This document shows positions 1-8,404 of a stretch of 15,481 bases of DNA, in pieces; the first letter of the stretch is position 1; the number at the start of each line of letters is the position of its first letter. The translations under genes and the position numbers were made by a program. The DNA comes from Bacillus sp. JCM 19058. Lineage in GTDB: Bacteria; Bacillota; Bacilli; Bacillales_H; Bacillaceae_D. The DNA is taken from NCBI GenBank assembly GCA_001310555.1, contig BAXO01000113.1:1-15481 (forward strand). The letters run 5' to 3'. The notes beneath the pieces are model-generated. The model was not told the DNA's origin. It was given only the letters and a program-made list of their open reading frames with translations, and searched no databases.

Positions 1-92
1 TTTATCTCAGCGCATGGTCATATAACAAGCTGTCATGGAAACCACGTTATTGCAATAAGATACACTAATAGGGATAAGGAGGCGATAACGTC

Positions 93-560
93 ATGAAAAT
101 GGAAAAGAGGCTTGCGTTCGCCCTTTTTGTTTTGTACGGAATCGCCTTGTTATATGTAACTCTGTTTGCTTGGAATTACGGGGCATCCTTAGGTGCAGAA
201 GGCCCCGATGGACGTAATTATAATTTGATTCCTTTACGGAGCATCTACAGAATTAGCGTTTTCAGCGGTAATTGGCACGATCCTTTCAAGATATTAATCG
301 GCAATATTATTCTGTTTATCCCGCTCGGCTTTTTATTGCCTTTGCTGCTTGCGAGGATGCGTTCCATAGGAAAGGTAGTATTTGCCGGATTTCTCGTGTC
401 GTTAGCGATCGAGCTAACCCAATTTACTTTTACTCAACGAGTCGCCGACATTGATGACTTACTTTTAAATACGCTTGGCACTCTATTGGGAGCCTGGTTG
501 GCATTCTTAATGTTAGCACTTCGCAGACGTGTCTTCTTGTTTTTAAACGAACAGAAATAG
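93..560 (+). CDS. VanZ-like family membrane protein
   Basis: Intact 155-residue frame that matches the VanZ-like family in layout. Four hydrophobic segments are visible at about residues 7-27, 66-87, 92-108 and 121-144. Family-type motifs are NLIPL near residue 44, NIILFIPLGF near 71, the IELTQ helix near 106, and DIDDLLLNTLGTLLGAWL from about 119. The start is ATG, 9 nt after a strong AAGGAGG at 77-83. VanZ homologues are small cytoplasmic-membrane proteins; the founding member raises teicoplanin resistance, but most Bacillus copies have no assigned role, so I infer only 'membrane protein'. It stands alone and converges on the TVP38 gene, whose stop lies 110 nt downstream on the other strand. 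No frameshift is seen here, and it contains no A/T run longer than five. Confidence 0.85.
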   Translation: MKMEKRLAFALFVLYGIALLYVTLFAWNYGASLGAEGPDGRNYNLIPLRSIYRISVFSGNWHDPFKILIGNIILFIPLGFLLPLLLARMRSIGKVVFAGFLVSLAIELTQFTFTQRVADIDDLLLNTLGTLLGAWLAFLMLALRRRVFLFLNEQK

Positions 561-670
561 ACCAAAACAGGTGTGGAAAAGGCTGGCTCTGCTCATGTGG
601 CGTTTTCGTGCATACACGGTGTAGTGCCTTTGTTCGTGCCATCTCCCCACAGCTTATTTTGTTACACGCC
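561..670. other. Convergent intergenic spacer
   Basis: A 110-nt gap between the stop codons of the VanZ-like gene and the convergent TVP38-family gene. I see no strong hairpin plus T-tract in either direction, although this is where a bidirectional terminator would be expected. Short G-rich/C-rich complementary words (TGTGG near 572 and CCACA near 648) are too distant to call. Confidence 0.4.
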
Positions 671-1310
671 TTAGTCGGCAAGCTTTTCAGAAGAAAGTCG
701 TTTCCAGATGCGAAATAATAAATAAACGATGAAAAGAAACGCTCCGTAAAAAAAAGCGCGATTACGATTAGGTTTTGCGGATTGGTCACGATCGAATTGC
801 CGACGACGGCAAACAGAATCATCGCTGGCACTTTTCCGATGGAAGAAGCGATCGCATAATTAAGGCTGGATACTCGGCTTAACGCTGCATAAATATTAAC
901 GATCATCGATGGAATGATCGGAATCATCCGGGTCATAAAGATCGTCAAAAAAAAGCATTTCGTTCAAACAAATGTGTAACTGTCGAGAGCGCTTTGTAAC
1001 GATGCAATATTTGATGACCCCAATCCTGGTACCCGTAACGGACAAAGGCAAACATGATAATGGAAGCAGCTGAAGAGCCGATCCAGGTTACTAAGCTACC
1101 GAGGACAGGGCCGTACGCGGCTCCGAGCACTCCGCCTATGACAGGATAAGGGATAATCGGAAAAAGCGCTAGTAATGTTGCTAAAAGGGTCGTTATAATA
1201 ACCGAATCACTTCCTCCGGCCTGAATCCAGTTGAAAAGCGATTCCCCATAAAAGTAAACTGCTAAAGCGATAAAGCCGTAACAGGCCAGAACAAAAATTT
1301 TGCGAGCCAT
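671..1310 (-). CDS. TVP38/TMEM64 (SNARE-associated, DedA-like) membrane protein, two frameshifts
   Basis: Once two breaks are repaired this is a single protein of about 211 residues with the TVP38/TMEM64 layout: an N-terminal helix, an FPIIPYPVIGGVLGAAYGP re-entrant loop, the LxxLGSxxAxxxxF-like segment, then a second RMIPIIPSMIVNIYAALSR re-entrant motif, a GKVPAM segment and a terminal helix ending in a basic tail with LAD. The breaks are at T8 runs (minus strand) at 947-954 and 748-755; each needs 2 bases fewer or 1 more. The start is ATG at 1310 with AGGAGG at 1316-1321 on the minus strand. The family is thought to act in membrane lipid handling; in Bacillus most copies are uncharacterised. 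I see no partner gene. Confidence in the family is high because both re-entrant loops are present. Confidence 0.8.
947..954 (-). other. Frameshift site 1 in TVP38 gene (8-base homopolymer)
   Basis: Read on the minus strand, the frame ends at TGA right after this T run, and the next frame continues with LTIFMTRMIPIIPS. A 6-base run joins the two as ERNAFLTIFMTR. A second identical event sits at 748-755, where repair changes a meaningless tail to YGAFLFIVYYLF. Confidence 0.8.
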
Positions 1311-1485
1311 GAATTCCTCCTAAGATTGTACATCATTATTCTATTTTCTCAAGATCATCGGAAAAGGTAAAGGACTAGCGTACAAATCTTTCTATTTTTC
1401 AAGAAAGCTGGTAAAATACGTTCATATATCGGATAACTCGGAAAATGACCAACGGTTCACGATTGTTGAAAATGGGTGAAATAAA
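1311..1485. other. Divergent intergenic region, TVP38 and CopD-like genes
   Basis: This 175-nt region must hold the promoters of both divergent genes. The only clear elements are the minus-strand AGGAGG at 1316-1321 and a weak GGGTGA at 1474-1479 before the CopD-like ATG. A TTGAGA/TACAAT pair with 16-nt spacing exists on the minus strand (1347-1352 and 1325-1330), but its start point would fall inside the ribosome binding site, so I do not call it. Confidence 0.4.
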
Positions 1486-3117
1486 ATGCTAGTCATTATT
1501 GGGAATATTAGTCTTTATATTGTAAGTTTATTTTTAGTAGGAACACACGTGTTAGCGCTCGTGCCGAAAACGAAACGACCTAGTATCGACGTGCCAAAGT
1601 ATGCGATTATAGGAGCTGCTTGCGTCTTTCCGTTGCTTATGCTCGTGCGAATTATATCGTTAACGAGTACGCTGCATCGGCAATTTTCGCTTTCGTGGTT
1701 GGAGGCTTTTACGACTGTTGTGACTACATATACTGTCGGGCAAGCCTTTCTTTTTTCGCTCTTTCTATCGGTCATACTCCTTATCAGTCATAGGCTGCGA
1801 ATAGAAGGAGCCCAGCGCCAGCTCAAATGGCTTCGATTCGCGCTCGTCATCGCGTTACTCGGAGCAGCCAGCTGGGCGAGTCATAGCGCCGCAATTGATG
1901 GGTTACGAGGCTTTTTCGCTAACATGCTGCATTTGGCAGCCGTTTCCGTTTGGATCGGGGTTCTTTTTGTCGTTTCCTGGTTTTCGACAGAATCCAAGCA
2001 TCAAGCTGCGTTTCAGCGATGGTTTTCTCCGCTCGCCGGATTAAGTGTTGCGGCCATTATCGTTTCGGGGTTTATGCTAATGGGACAAATCGTTCCTGAA
2101 TATGTCAATGCTTGGCTGCTCACTTATGGACAGCTACTACTATTGAAGCATTTGCTCTTCTTGCCGCTTCTGCTTTTCGGCTTCAGGCATTTATTCCTTT
2201 TACGAAAGCAAGCCTCTTTGCTGACGGGCAGGAGATTATTGCGCTCATTTAAAATTGAATCGGTGCTAGCAATTGCGATCTTGCTAGTTTCCGCAATCAT
2301 GACTGAGCAAACACCTCCGCACGAAGTGTTGCAAACGTTACAAACAGAGGAAACGGTGCCAATCATCCATCTGTTTTTAAGCGAGCCGCTGCAGGAAGGC
2401 CAAGCGCTTTCTTTCTCGCCTGGACTGTCAGCAATAGCTCTAATGCTCGTCGCGATCGGACTGTTTAGTATTAGCTTACGTTGGCTTTTACGACGGACTC
2501 ATGCAGGTAAGCCGTTGGCTTTAGCTAGCCTTGCGCTCGCATTCGGTTACAGTAGCCTAATGCTTGCCGTGGAGCCTAGCAGCTATGCGATCGATGATAC
2601 GATTTACTCGACCGTGGAGGAGGCGATTTCTGTTCCTTATTCGCAAGATACCGATATCGAGCTGCTTCTGGCCGCGGAAGAGGGCGGTGTAATGCAAGTC
2701 GTATACATGACAAACGAAACCGAACTAGTCGCTGAAAAGCTTGCGATCGCCAGCGGTTCAACCGGCTATCAGCGGCTGCCGGCAGCAATGCTGACGATTG
2801 GAGGAACAGCGATAACATCCGAAAATCAGAAAATACGGACGTTCCGCGTTGAGAGTGGGTACTGGCATAACGAAGACTTTAACTATACGTATGTTACCTT
2901 TGGCCGGATCGTGGAGCCTGAAGCTGCAGCGAGGGTTCACATTCACTACGAAGGAGCCTCCCACATCGCAGAGCTTGAGAATCATGTTTTCTTGAAGGCT
3001 GTTTCAAGTGAAGAGCAGTGGGGTGCTGAGCATCCTATAGACATTCTGGCGGCGGACGGGACCGTTCTCGACGTGTATGCGCGTGATGTCATCGAGGAAG
3101 GGGTCTATTGTCACTAA
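1486..3117 (+). CDS. CopD-domain membrane protein with C-terminal outer domain
   Basis: 543 residues. The first ~275 residues form about eight hydrophobic helices of the CopD (PF05425-type) copper-export/uptake family. The diagnostic block is around residues 129-160: SWASHSAA followed by FFANMLHLAAVSVWIGVLF, with His133, His149 and Trp156 as likely family-conserved residues. Two more helices follow near 310-328 and 340-358, then a soluble domain of about 180 residues (365-543) with no cysteine cluster and few histidines. YcnJ of B. subtilis joins a CopC-type domain to CopD; here the outer domain is not an obvious CopC. The likely role is copper movement across the cytoplasmic membrane, by inference. 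The start ATG has only a weak GGGTGA site. The gene is intact, although the last codons overlap a second open frame (3077-3268). Confidence 0.75.
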   Translation: MLVIIGNISLYIVSLFLVGTHVLALVPKTKRPSIDVPKYAIIGAACVFPLLMLVRIISLTSTLHRQFSLSWLEAFTTVVTTYTVGQAFLFSLFLSVILLISHRLRIEGAQRQLKWLRFALVIALLGAASWASHSAAIDGLRGFFANMLHLAAVSVWIGVLFVVSWFSTESKHQAAFQRWFSPLAGLSVAAIIVSGFMLMGQIVPEYVNAWLLTYGQLLLLKHLLFLPLLLFGFRHLFLLRKQASLLTGRRLLRSFKIESVLAIAILLVSAIMTEQTPPHEVLQTLQTEETVPIIHLFLSEPLQEGQALSFSPGLSAIALMLVAIGLFSISLRWLLRRTHAGKPLALASLALAFGYSSLMLAVEPSSYAIDDTIYSTVEEAISVPYSQDTDIELLLAAEEGGVMQVVYMTNETELVAEKLAIASGSTGYQRLPAAMLTIGGTAITSENQKIRTFRVESGYWHNEDFNYTYVTFGRIVEPEAAARVHIHYEGASHIAELENHVFLKAVSSEEQWGAEHPIDILAADGTVLDVYARDVIEEGVYCH

Positions 3118-3268
3118 TTCACTTTCGTTTCATTTGCTCGGTCATGCCCTTCCTGGCACCGGCACGCTCGTCGCAACCCTAGAGCGCACATATAAACGAA
3201 ACGTAGGACGATTAAAAAGCGCGATACGGGCCCCGCGCACGACCCTCTTAGCGGAGGAGGACGGCTAG
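3107..3268 (+). CDS. Possible small ORF or frameshifted CopD tail
   Basis: A frame open from 3077 to 3268 crosses the end of the CopD-like gene in the next frame and yields about 53 residues after the overlap, rich in Arg/Lys/Thr, with no cysteine and no clear membrane helix. I do not recognise it. There is a GAGGAAGGGG sequence at 3094-3103 but no ATG/GTG/TTG in this frame at the right distance. Two explanations fit: a true small gene using an ATG at 3077 or 3086, or a continuation of the CopD-like protein if the GGGG at 3100-3103 is really GGG. The second would agree with the many homopolymer errors elsewhere. The terminator at 3313 lies beyond this frame, so both readings fit one transcript. 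Confidence 0.25.
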   Translation: MVTNSLSFHLLGHALPGTGTLVATLERTYKRNVGRLKSAIRAPRTTLLAEEDG

Positions 3269-3312
3269 AATTCCGACATCGATCCTTCAGCTTCTTGAAA
3301 CGAGAGTGCTAT

Positions 3313-3343
3313 GAGAACACGAAGTCACCCGTGTTCTCTCTTT
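3313..3343 (+). terminator. Rho-independent terminator after CopD-like gene
   Basis: A perfect 9-bp stem, GAGAACACG (3313-3321) against CGTGTTCTC (3330-3338), has an 8-nt loop and is followed by TCTTT. The T-tract is short, but the stem is strong and sits between two plus-strand transcription units. Confidence 0.65.
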
Positions 3344-3393
3344 ATACTCTTCATCCAATAAAAGAAATCGGACAAGCTATGGCGAATCGGGCA

Positions 3394-3402
3394 TGCTAAA
3401 AT
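3394..3402 (+). promoter_or_regulatory. Candidate extended -10 promoter for the AAA ATPase gene
   Basis: TGCTAAAAT gives a TGn extension and a 5/6 match to TATAAT. No good -35 is placed 16-18 nt upstream. Transcription would begin near 3409, ahead of the GGTGG ribosome binding site at 3420-3424, so the geometry is right but the call is weak. Confidence 0.35.
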
Positions 3403-3429
3403 AAAGAAGTAGAGAAAGTGGTGGTAATC

Positions 3430-5763
3430 ATGATCGAACAGCAGTGGAGTGTAGCAGAGATCGAGCGATGGTTAAAGCAAATAGAATGCGGAGAAGCTGC
3501 TTTCGACGAGGGCAAGGCGTGGCAGCTTGTAAAGAAGCAAAGCTTGGAACAGGAAAAACCGTCATTACAAGCGACTCTGCTGGCCCATCTAGCTTTTTCC
3601 AGGTATGAGCGCTTCGCTCGGATCGACCCGCTAGGCGAGCGCTGGATCGATGAGGCGCTTATGCTCGACGGCGAACACCCGCTCGCCCACCAGCTAAGGA
3701 TGGAGCAAACGCTCATTGCTAGTATTGAAGCTTATATGCCCAAAGAATTTCCGCCGATCCGTGAGACGGATCACGGCACGGCGAAAAAGAAAACGGCTGA
3801 GTATTATTTTCAAATGGCGGAGCGGTTTTTTTCAAAGTGAGCCAGCGATGCAAGAAAAGTTCAAACAGGCGGAAGCTCATTTTCTTATGTAGAAGCCACA
3901 GAGCGTAACGAGAGGATCGTTAGCCTCCCGATCATTTATCAGCACTTTCATCAGCCATTTTTAACGATCTCGAAGGTAACAAAGGACTATGCTGAATCAG
4001 TAGCAGGAATCTATTATTCTGCAAGTCAGTTTCAGGAAATTCGACAAGCGGTTACGAAAATCGAGCAGCTTAGCAAAGAATGGCATGACGCTTTAGCAGA
4101 GCTGACCGAGGACGGCTCCGAACAGCCGGCTGCTTTGGCAGAGCTCGATCGAATGATCGGATTAACTGAGGTTAAATCCCATATTCACAAGCTATACCAA
4201 TTTTGCGGTATCAGCAAAAACGGAAAGAGCAAGGCTTTCAAACAAAGGATGAGCTTAGCCTTCATATGATTTTTACAGGAAATCCCGGTACGGGAAAAAC
4301 ACGATTGGCGAGACTGGTTGCTGCTATTTATTATGAATTAGGCTTGTTAGAGCACAGTGATATACTTGAAGTCGATCGTTCTCAGCTTGTTGGCGCCTAT
4401 GTCGGACAAACAGAGGAAAATACGCTAAAAGCGATTGAACGGGCGAGTGGAGGGGTACTTTTTATCGATGAAGCTTATAGCCTGAAAAGGGAGGGCGCCG
4501 CTGGAAACGATTATGGGCAAACCGTGATCGATACATTAGTATCAGCGATGACAAGCGGAGTTTATTCTGGAAGCTTTGCCGTTATCCTAGCCGGATATCC
4601 CGAGGAAATGAAATTGTTTTTGCGGTCAAATCCTGGCTTGAGAAGCCGCTTTCCCGAGCAAAACCATGTTCATCTTGAAAATTATTCGCTGGCTGAATTG
4701 ATTCAAATTGGCGAGCAAGTTGCTCTCGACAATGATTTTATTTTAACGGAACAGGCTAGGAGTGGCTTAAAGCAACGGCTCGAGCAGGCACAGGTCGATG
4801 AATCGTTCGGGAATGCGAGGACGGTTAAGGATCTGATGCTCGATGCTATTTTCGAAAAGGGAGCGAGAGTCGACCTTCACGCAGCAAAGCCGGGCGATTT
4901 TGTCTTGTTAGAGAAGGACGATTTTATGGCGGGACAAGCGGCAAACAAAGGAAAAGCCAGTGCCTTTGACTCACTGGACAAGCTTGTCGGCTTAGACGAA
5001 GTTAAGCGGGAGCTGCAACAGCTGACATCGTTTGTGCAGGTTCAGCAACTACGGCGTGAAGCCGGACTTGAAGCACTTCCTCTTCAGCTTCATACGATTT
5101 TCAGTGGTGCACCTGGGACAGGGAAAACAACCGTTGCCTCTCTATTCGCGAAGGCGTTAAAGGAAATTGGTTTATTGAAACGCGGTCATTTAGTAACGGC
5201 AAGCCGAGCGGATTTAGTCGCAGCCTATGTCGGACAAACCGCGCTCAAAACAAAAGAAAAAAAATTAAGGATGCTTTAGGCGGTGTCCTCTTTATTGACG
5301 AGGCGTATTCCCTCATAGCGGGCGGGCCGAATGACTTCGGCAAGGAGGCGATTACCGTGCTTGTAGAGGAAATGACACGTCATCATGAGAATCTCGTCGT
5401 TATTCTTGCCGGCTATGAGCGGGAGATGGATGGATTGCTAAACAGCAATCCCGGCCTGCGTTCACGCTTTAAAAAGCATATTCATTTCCCATCCTACAGT
5501 CAGGAGGAACTAGTCCAGCTATTGCTGTATTTAGCCAACCAACGCGGATACGAATTGACAGAAGAAGCAAAAGCTAGCTAGATGATTGGATACCTGAAGA
5601 AGGCCATCCGGGGAATGGACGTTTTGCCGTAGATACATTGGAGGCAATCATACAGCAGCATGCCGTTCGGATTTTGACGATGCCAACGCATGATAAGTAT
5701 GTGCTAACGACACTGGAAGCAAGTGATATCAAGGCATTACTGCCAGAAAACAAGGAGGAATAG
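3430..5763 (+). CDS. Double AAA+ ATPase, CbxX/CfxQ (SpoVK-like) family, five frameshifts
   Basis: Repaired, this is about 777 residues: an N-terminal mostly helical region of about 240 residues without a recognised domain, then two AAA+ modules. Module 1 has Walker A GNPGTGKT near residue 283, Walker B GGVLFIDEAYSL, a sensor-like VILAGYPEEM and the arginine-finger stretch NPGLRSRF. Module 2 has GAPGTGKT near 560, the same Walker B, VILAGYEREM and NPGLRSRF. These signatures are those of the CbxX/CfxQ group, which includes sporulation protein SpoVK (usually one module, ~320 residues) and rubisco activase CbbX. Breaks: T7 at 3826-3832 (one base too many), T4 at 3880-3883 and at 4201-4204 (one too few each), A8 at 5257-5264 (two too many), and near 5577-5581 (one too few). 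The ATG at 3430 follows GGTGG by 5 nt. Its substrate is unknown; it is probably co-transcribed with the downstream thioesterase. Confidence 0.85.
5752..5758 (+). promoter_or_regulatory. Ribosome binding site deciding a TTG start
   Basis: AAGGAGG overlaps the last codons of the AAA ATPase gene and lies 10 nt before TTG 5769. No ATG or GTG is available in frame at the family's N-terminus, so this site fixes the TTG start and indicates translational linkage with the ATPase gene. Confidence 0.75.
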
Positions 5764-5768
5764 ACAAC

Positions 5769-6188
5769 TTGTACTCAGCGCAAACGGAAATCGAGGTTAG
5801 ATATGCAGAAACGGATCAAATGGGCGTGGTTCATCACGCGACGTACGTGATTTGGTTTGAGGTCGGCCGTACGTCGTTCATAAAAAAGCTCGGCTTTGAT
5901 TATGCGGAAATGGAAAAGGACGGGATTCTGTCTCCGGTTACCGATATTCAAGCGACCTACCATTTGCCGACTCATTACGGTGAAACGGTCCGTGTCAAAA
6001 CATGGGTAGCCCATTACGATGGAGTCCGCGTCAAGTACCGATATGAAATTACGAATAAAGCAGGTCAATTGTGTGTCAGCGGCATTAGCACTCATGTCTG
6101 CGTCCGTCGTCATACATTCCGTCCGATTTCGATGCGTAAGCATTTGCCGGACTGGCACGAAGTATACGAAAAAATTAAAGCTCAGTAG
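5769..6188 (+). CDS. yneP: Acyl-CoA thioesterase, YneP/YbgC (4HBT hot-dog) family
   Basis: Intact 139-residue hot-dog fold thioesterase of the 4-hydroxybenzoyl-CoA thioesterase type. The signature is at residues 11-31: RYAETDQMGVVHHATYVIWFE, with Asp16 as the expected catalytic aspartate and the HH pair behind it. Length and sequence agree with B. subtilis YneP. It would hydrolyse acyl-CoA thioesters in the cytoplasm; the physiological substrate is not known. The start is TTG, set by the AAGGAGG inside the end of the AAA ATPase gene 5 nt upstream, so the two are likely one operon. The gene contains runs of six A (near 5881-5886 and 6169-6174) that are in frame, in contrast to the runs of seven or more in its neighbours. 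In B. subtilis yneP is followed by yneQ, and the same order holds here. Confidence 0.88.
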   Translation: MYSAQTEIEVRYAETDQMGVVHHATYVIWFEVGRTSFIKKLGFDYAEMEKDGILSPVTDIQATYHLPTHYGETVRVKTWVAHYDGVRVKYRYEITNKAGQLCVSGISTHVCVRRHTFRPISMRKHLPDWHEVYEKIKAQ

Positions 6189-6217
6189 GGCTCGGCTGCA
6201 GTCAACCGTTCAACATG

Positions 6218-6235
6218 TATAATGACCACTGTCAT
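6218..6235 (+). promoter_or_regulatory. Candidate -10 with overlapping inverted repeat upstream of yneQ
   Basis: TATAAT at 6218-6223 is followed by, and overlaps, the inverted repeat ATGAC-CACT-GTCAT (6222-6235). No good -35 lies at the usual distance (GCTGCA at 17 nt). The overlap of a -10 and a dyad is the usual arrangement for a repressor site, but the element is short and the promoter is unproven. Confidence 0.35.
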
Positions 6236-6294
6236 GCTATGATATACAGGATGACAGCTTTACTAAAGTAGAAAGTCAGGGGATGAATAGGTGG

Positions 6295-6593
6295 ATGGCA
6301 TTTGGGATCACGAGACAGGAATTGGAGCAATGGAAAAAGACGGCTGAATCAGGGAAATAGCAATCATAACTCACTACTGGCTGGATGAACGCTTTCCCGA
6401 TTGTACTTCTGTGACGAAGGTAGCGTGCGTGGATGTCGCCAAGCTTATTCAATGGGGGGAACGTTATGAGCTACGAAAGGAATGGATTGATCGACGTAGT
6501 CGGTACCCCCACTTCGACTTGTTTGCTGAACGACAGCGTCAAGTTCTGCAAGCAGAAGGGTTGGAAGGACAGTTAGCGCGTTTTTCCATTTGA
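6295..6593 (+). CDS. yneQ: YneQ family protein, one frameshift
   Basis: Repaired length is 99 residues, beginning MAFGITRQELEQWKK and continuing with GEIAIITHYWLDERFPDCTS, TKVACVDVAKLIQWG and SRYPHFDLFAERQR. I recognise this as the YneQ family of Bacillus, whose function is unknown. The single break is at GGG 6352-6354, where GGGG restores the frame (SGEIAII). The start ATG follows GGTGG at 6289-6294, an imperfect ribosome binding site. It lies 106 nt after the YneP-type gene and 65 nt before nadE. The yneP-yneQ order matches B. subtilis, which supports the call independently of the sequence motifs. Confidence 0.8.
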
Positions 6594-6610
6594 GAGAAGT
6601 CGGATATAAT
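6583..6610 (+). promoter_or_regulatory. Candidate sigma-A promoter for nadE
   Basis: TTTCCA (6583-6588, 4/6 match to TTGACA), a 16-nt spacer, and a perfect TATAAT at 6605-6610. Transcription would start near 6617, ahead of AGGAGG at 6646-6651 and the GTG start of nadE at 6659. The -35 falls inside the end of yneQ. Confidence 0.5.
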
Positions 6611-6658
6611 GAGGATACGGGTTCAGCTCGTTATTTGTAAAGAAGAGGAGGATGGACG

Positions 6659-7483
6659 GTGAACAGCAAACAGCAGCAAATTAGTAAGAGCCTAGACGTC
6701 GCAGCTCGAATCGATGAAAAGGAACAGGTGCAAAAGCGTGTCCAGTTTCTAAAGGATTACCTCCTTGCCACTGGAGCTAAAGGGTATGTCTTAAGCATCT
6801 CAGGAGGTCAGGATTCCACTCTTGCCGGGAAGCTTGCTCAAATGGCGGTCTCGGAACTCAATGAAGCTGGGGAGGAATATCGGTATTTTGCGGTTAGGCT
6901 TCCCTATGGGGTACAGCTCGATGAAGACGATGCACAGGATGCGATTACGTTTATCGCCCCAACGGATGTAGTAACGGTTAACATTAAGCCTGCGGTTGAT
7001 GCAACCATCGCTTCGGTCCAACAAGGTTTGGGGGAAACGATATCGGACTTTAATAAAGGCAATACAAAAGCGCGGGAGCGGATGAAGGTACAATATGATA
7101 TTGCCGCTCACCATCGGTGCTTAGTCATTGGAACCGACCATGCAGCTGAGGCAGTCACCGGCTTTTTTTTACAAAGTTCGGTGACGGTGCTTGCGATCTC
7201 GCGCCCTTAGCTGGATTAACGAAACGGCAAGGAAAAGCTATGCTTAAATATCTTAGTGCACCTGAGAACCTATACGAAAAAGCGCCAACTGCCGATTTAG
7301 AAGACGATAAACCTGGTCTTCCGGATGAAGTAGCTTTAGGGTTAACGTATGAGGCGATTGACGATTATTTGGAAGGCAAAACGGTTGATGCAAAGACAGC
7401 GGAAAAAAATTGAAAGCTACTATACTTCGAGCGAGCATAAACGTCAGCTTCCAGTCACACCGTTTCACGACTGGTGGAGATGA
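6659..7483 (+). CDS. nadE: NH3-dependent NAD(+) synthetase NadE, two frameshifts
   Basis: Makes NAD+ from deamido-NAD+, ATP and ammonia, the last step of NAD synthesis, in the cytoplasm. Repaired it has 273 residues, the normal size of the Bacillus enzyme (about 272). The ATP-pyrophosphatase P-loop SGGQDST is at residues 48-54. Other conserved stretches are [46 protein letters not shown], the IDDYLEG segment and a C-terminal HDWW. Breaks: T8 at 7163-7170 (two too many; six gives GFFTKFGDG as in the family) and A7 at 7403-7409 (one too many; six gives [16 protein letters not shown]). The start is GTG, 7 nt after AGGAGG. Its own promoter is likely. The next gene begins 21 nt downstream with its own AGGAGG, suggesting co-transcription. 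Confidence 0.93.
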
Positions 7484-7490
7484 GTTTCAC

Positions 7491-7496
7491 AGGAGG
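7491..7496 (+). promoter_or_regulatory. Ribosome binding site deciding the TTG start of the PHP gene
   Basis: AGGAGG with 8 nt to TTG 7505. The PHP motif SDLHMHSTASDGG begins only a few residues later, so a later ATG start would remove the metal-binding residues. Confidence 0.75.
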
Positions 7497-7504
7497 TAAA
7501 CACT

Positions 7505-8370
7505 TTGGACCATCATGCAGCAAATAGCGATCTGCACATGCATTCCACAGCATCGGACGGTGGGTATTCACCGGAAGAATTAGTGAGAAAGTGTGCAGAC
7601 GTCCAACTAGAGATTATCGCTTTGACAGACCATGATACTGTTGAGGGCGTCGACGCAGCAATGAAGCTGGTCGCGCCTTCGGGGTAACCGTCATTGCAGG
7701 TATCGAACTGTCGACTAAAGCCGTAGGGAGAAGCGTTCATATTTTAGGTTTGGCTCTCGATTGGCGGGACAAGCCTTTTGCTGAAATGCTGAAGCAACAG
7801 CAGCTTAAACGGCGGCAGCGACTTGATCATATTTTGGAAAAGCTGAAGCAAGTAGGCATTATGCTAGAATCGAATGATGTTCTGAAATACGTAGATGGTG
7901 GAAGTATCGGCAGACCGCATATTGCTAAAGCATTAATCGAGCGTCGCTATGTGAAGGATGTGGGCGAAGCTTCGACCGTTATTTGGCAGAAGGAAAGCTT
8001 GTTATGTCGATAAAGAAAAGGAGATGACGGTTCGGGAGGCGATTGATTGGATTCATCACGCAAAGGGGGCAGCGATCGTCGCTCATCCAGGTCATTACGG
8101 GCTCGATGCGGAGATCGAGCAATGGGTCGTTGAGTGGGGGTTGGACGGAATTGAAATCTACCATCGCGATCATTCACCGGAAGAAATTAAGAAGTACGAA
8201 CGAATGGCTACCTTACTCGGGCAGAAGACGGGAAAAACATTGCTGCGAACCGGAGGCTCGGACTTTCATCACGAAGAATACGGGCGCAAGCTTGAGCCGT
8301 TAGGCTTGACAAGCTACAAAATAAATACGCCATGCAAGTATTGGAATGGTCGAGCAGTCACCAGCTTTAG
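7505..8370 (+). CDS. PHP-domain phosphoesterase (YciV/RNase AM-like), four frameshifts
   Basis: Repaired it has about 289 residues, the usual size for stand-alone PHP proteins of the YciV type (in E. coli RNase AM, acting on RNA 5' ends and 3',5'-nucleoside bisphosphates). The four PHP motifs are visible: SDLHMHSTASDGG near residue 8, ALTDHDT near 40, then AGIELST, the helical insertion GGSIGRPHIAKAL, AAIVAHPGHYG and GGSDFHHEE near the end. Breaks, each a missing base: near 7665 (AAG-GCT-GGT lost a G), near 7970 (TTC lost a T), near 7998 (AAG-GCT lost a G) and A4 at 8318-8321 (five expected). With the last repair the protein ends as KYAMQVLEWSSSHQL and stops at 8368-8370. Upstream neighbour is nadE. 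The substrate cannot be told from the sequence. Confidence 0.85.
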
Positions 8371-8404
8371 AGGTTCTTTATTTTTTTAGGCGGAGGGGAT
8401 GGTG

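Noticed and set aside
1325..1352. TTGAGA-N16-TACAAT on the minus strand before the TVP38 gene
   Set aside because: Transcription would start inside the ribosome binding site at 1316-1321, so the transcript would lack it.
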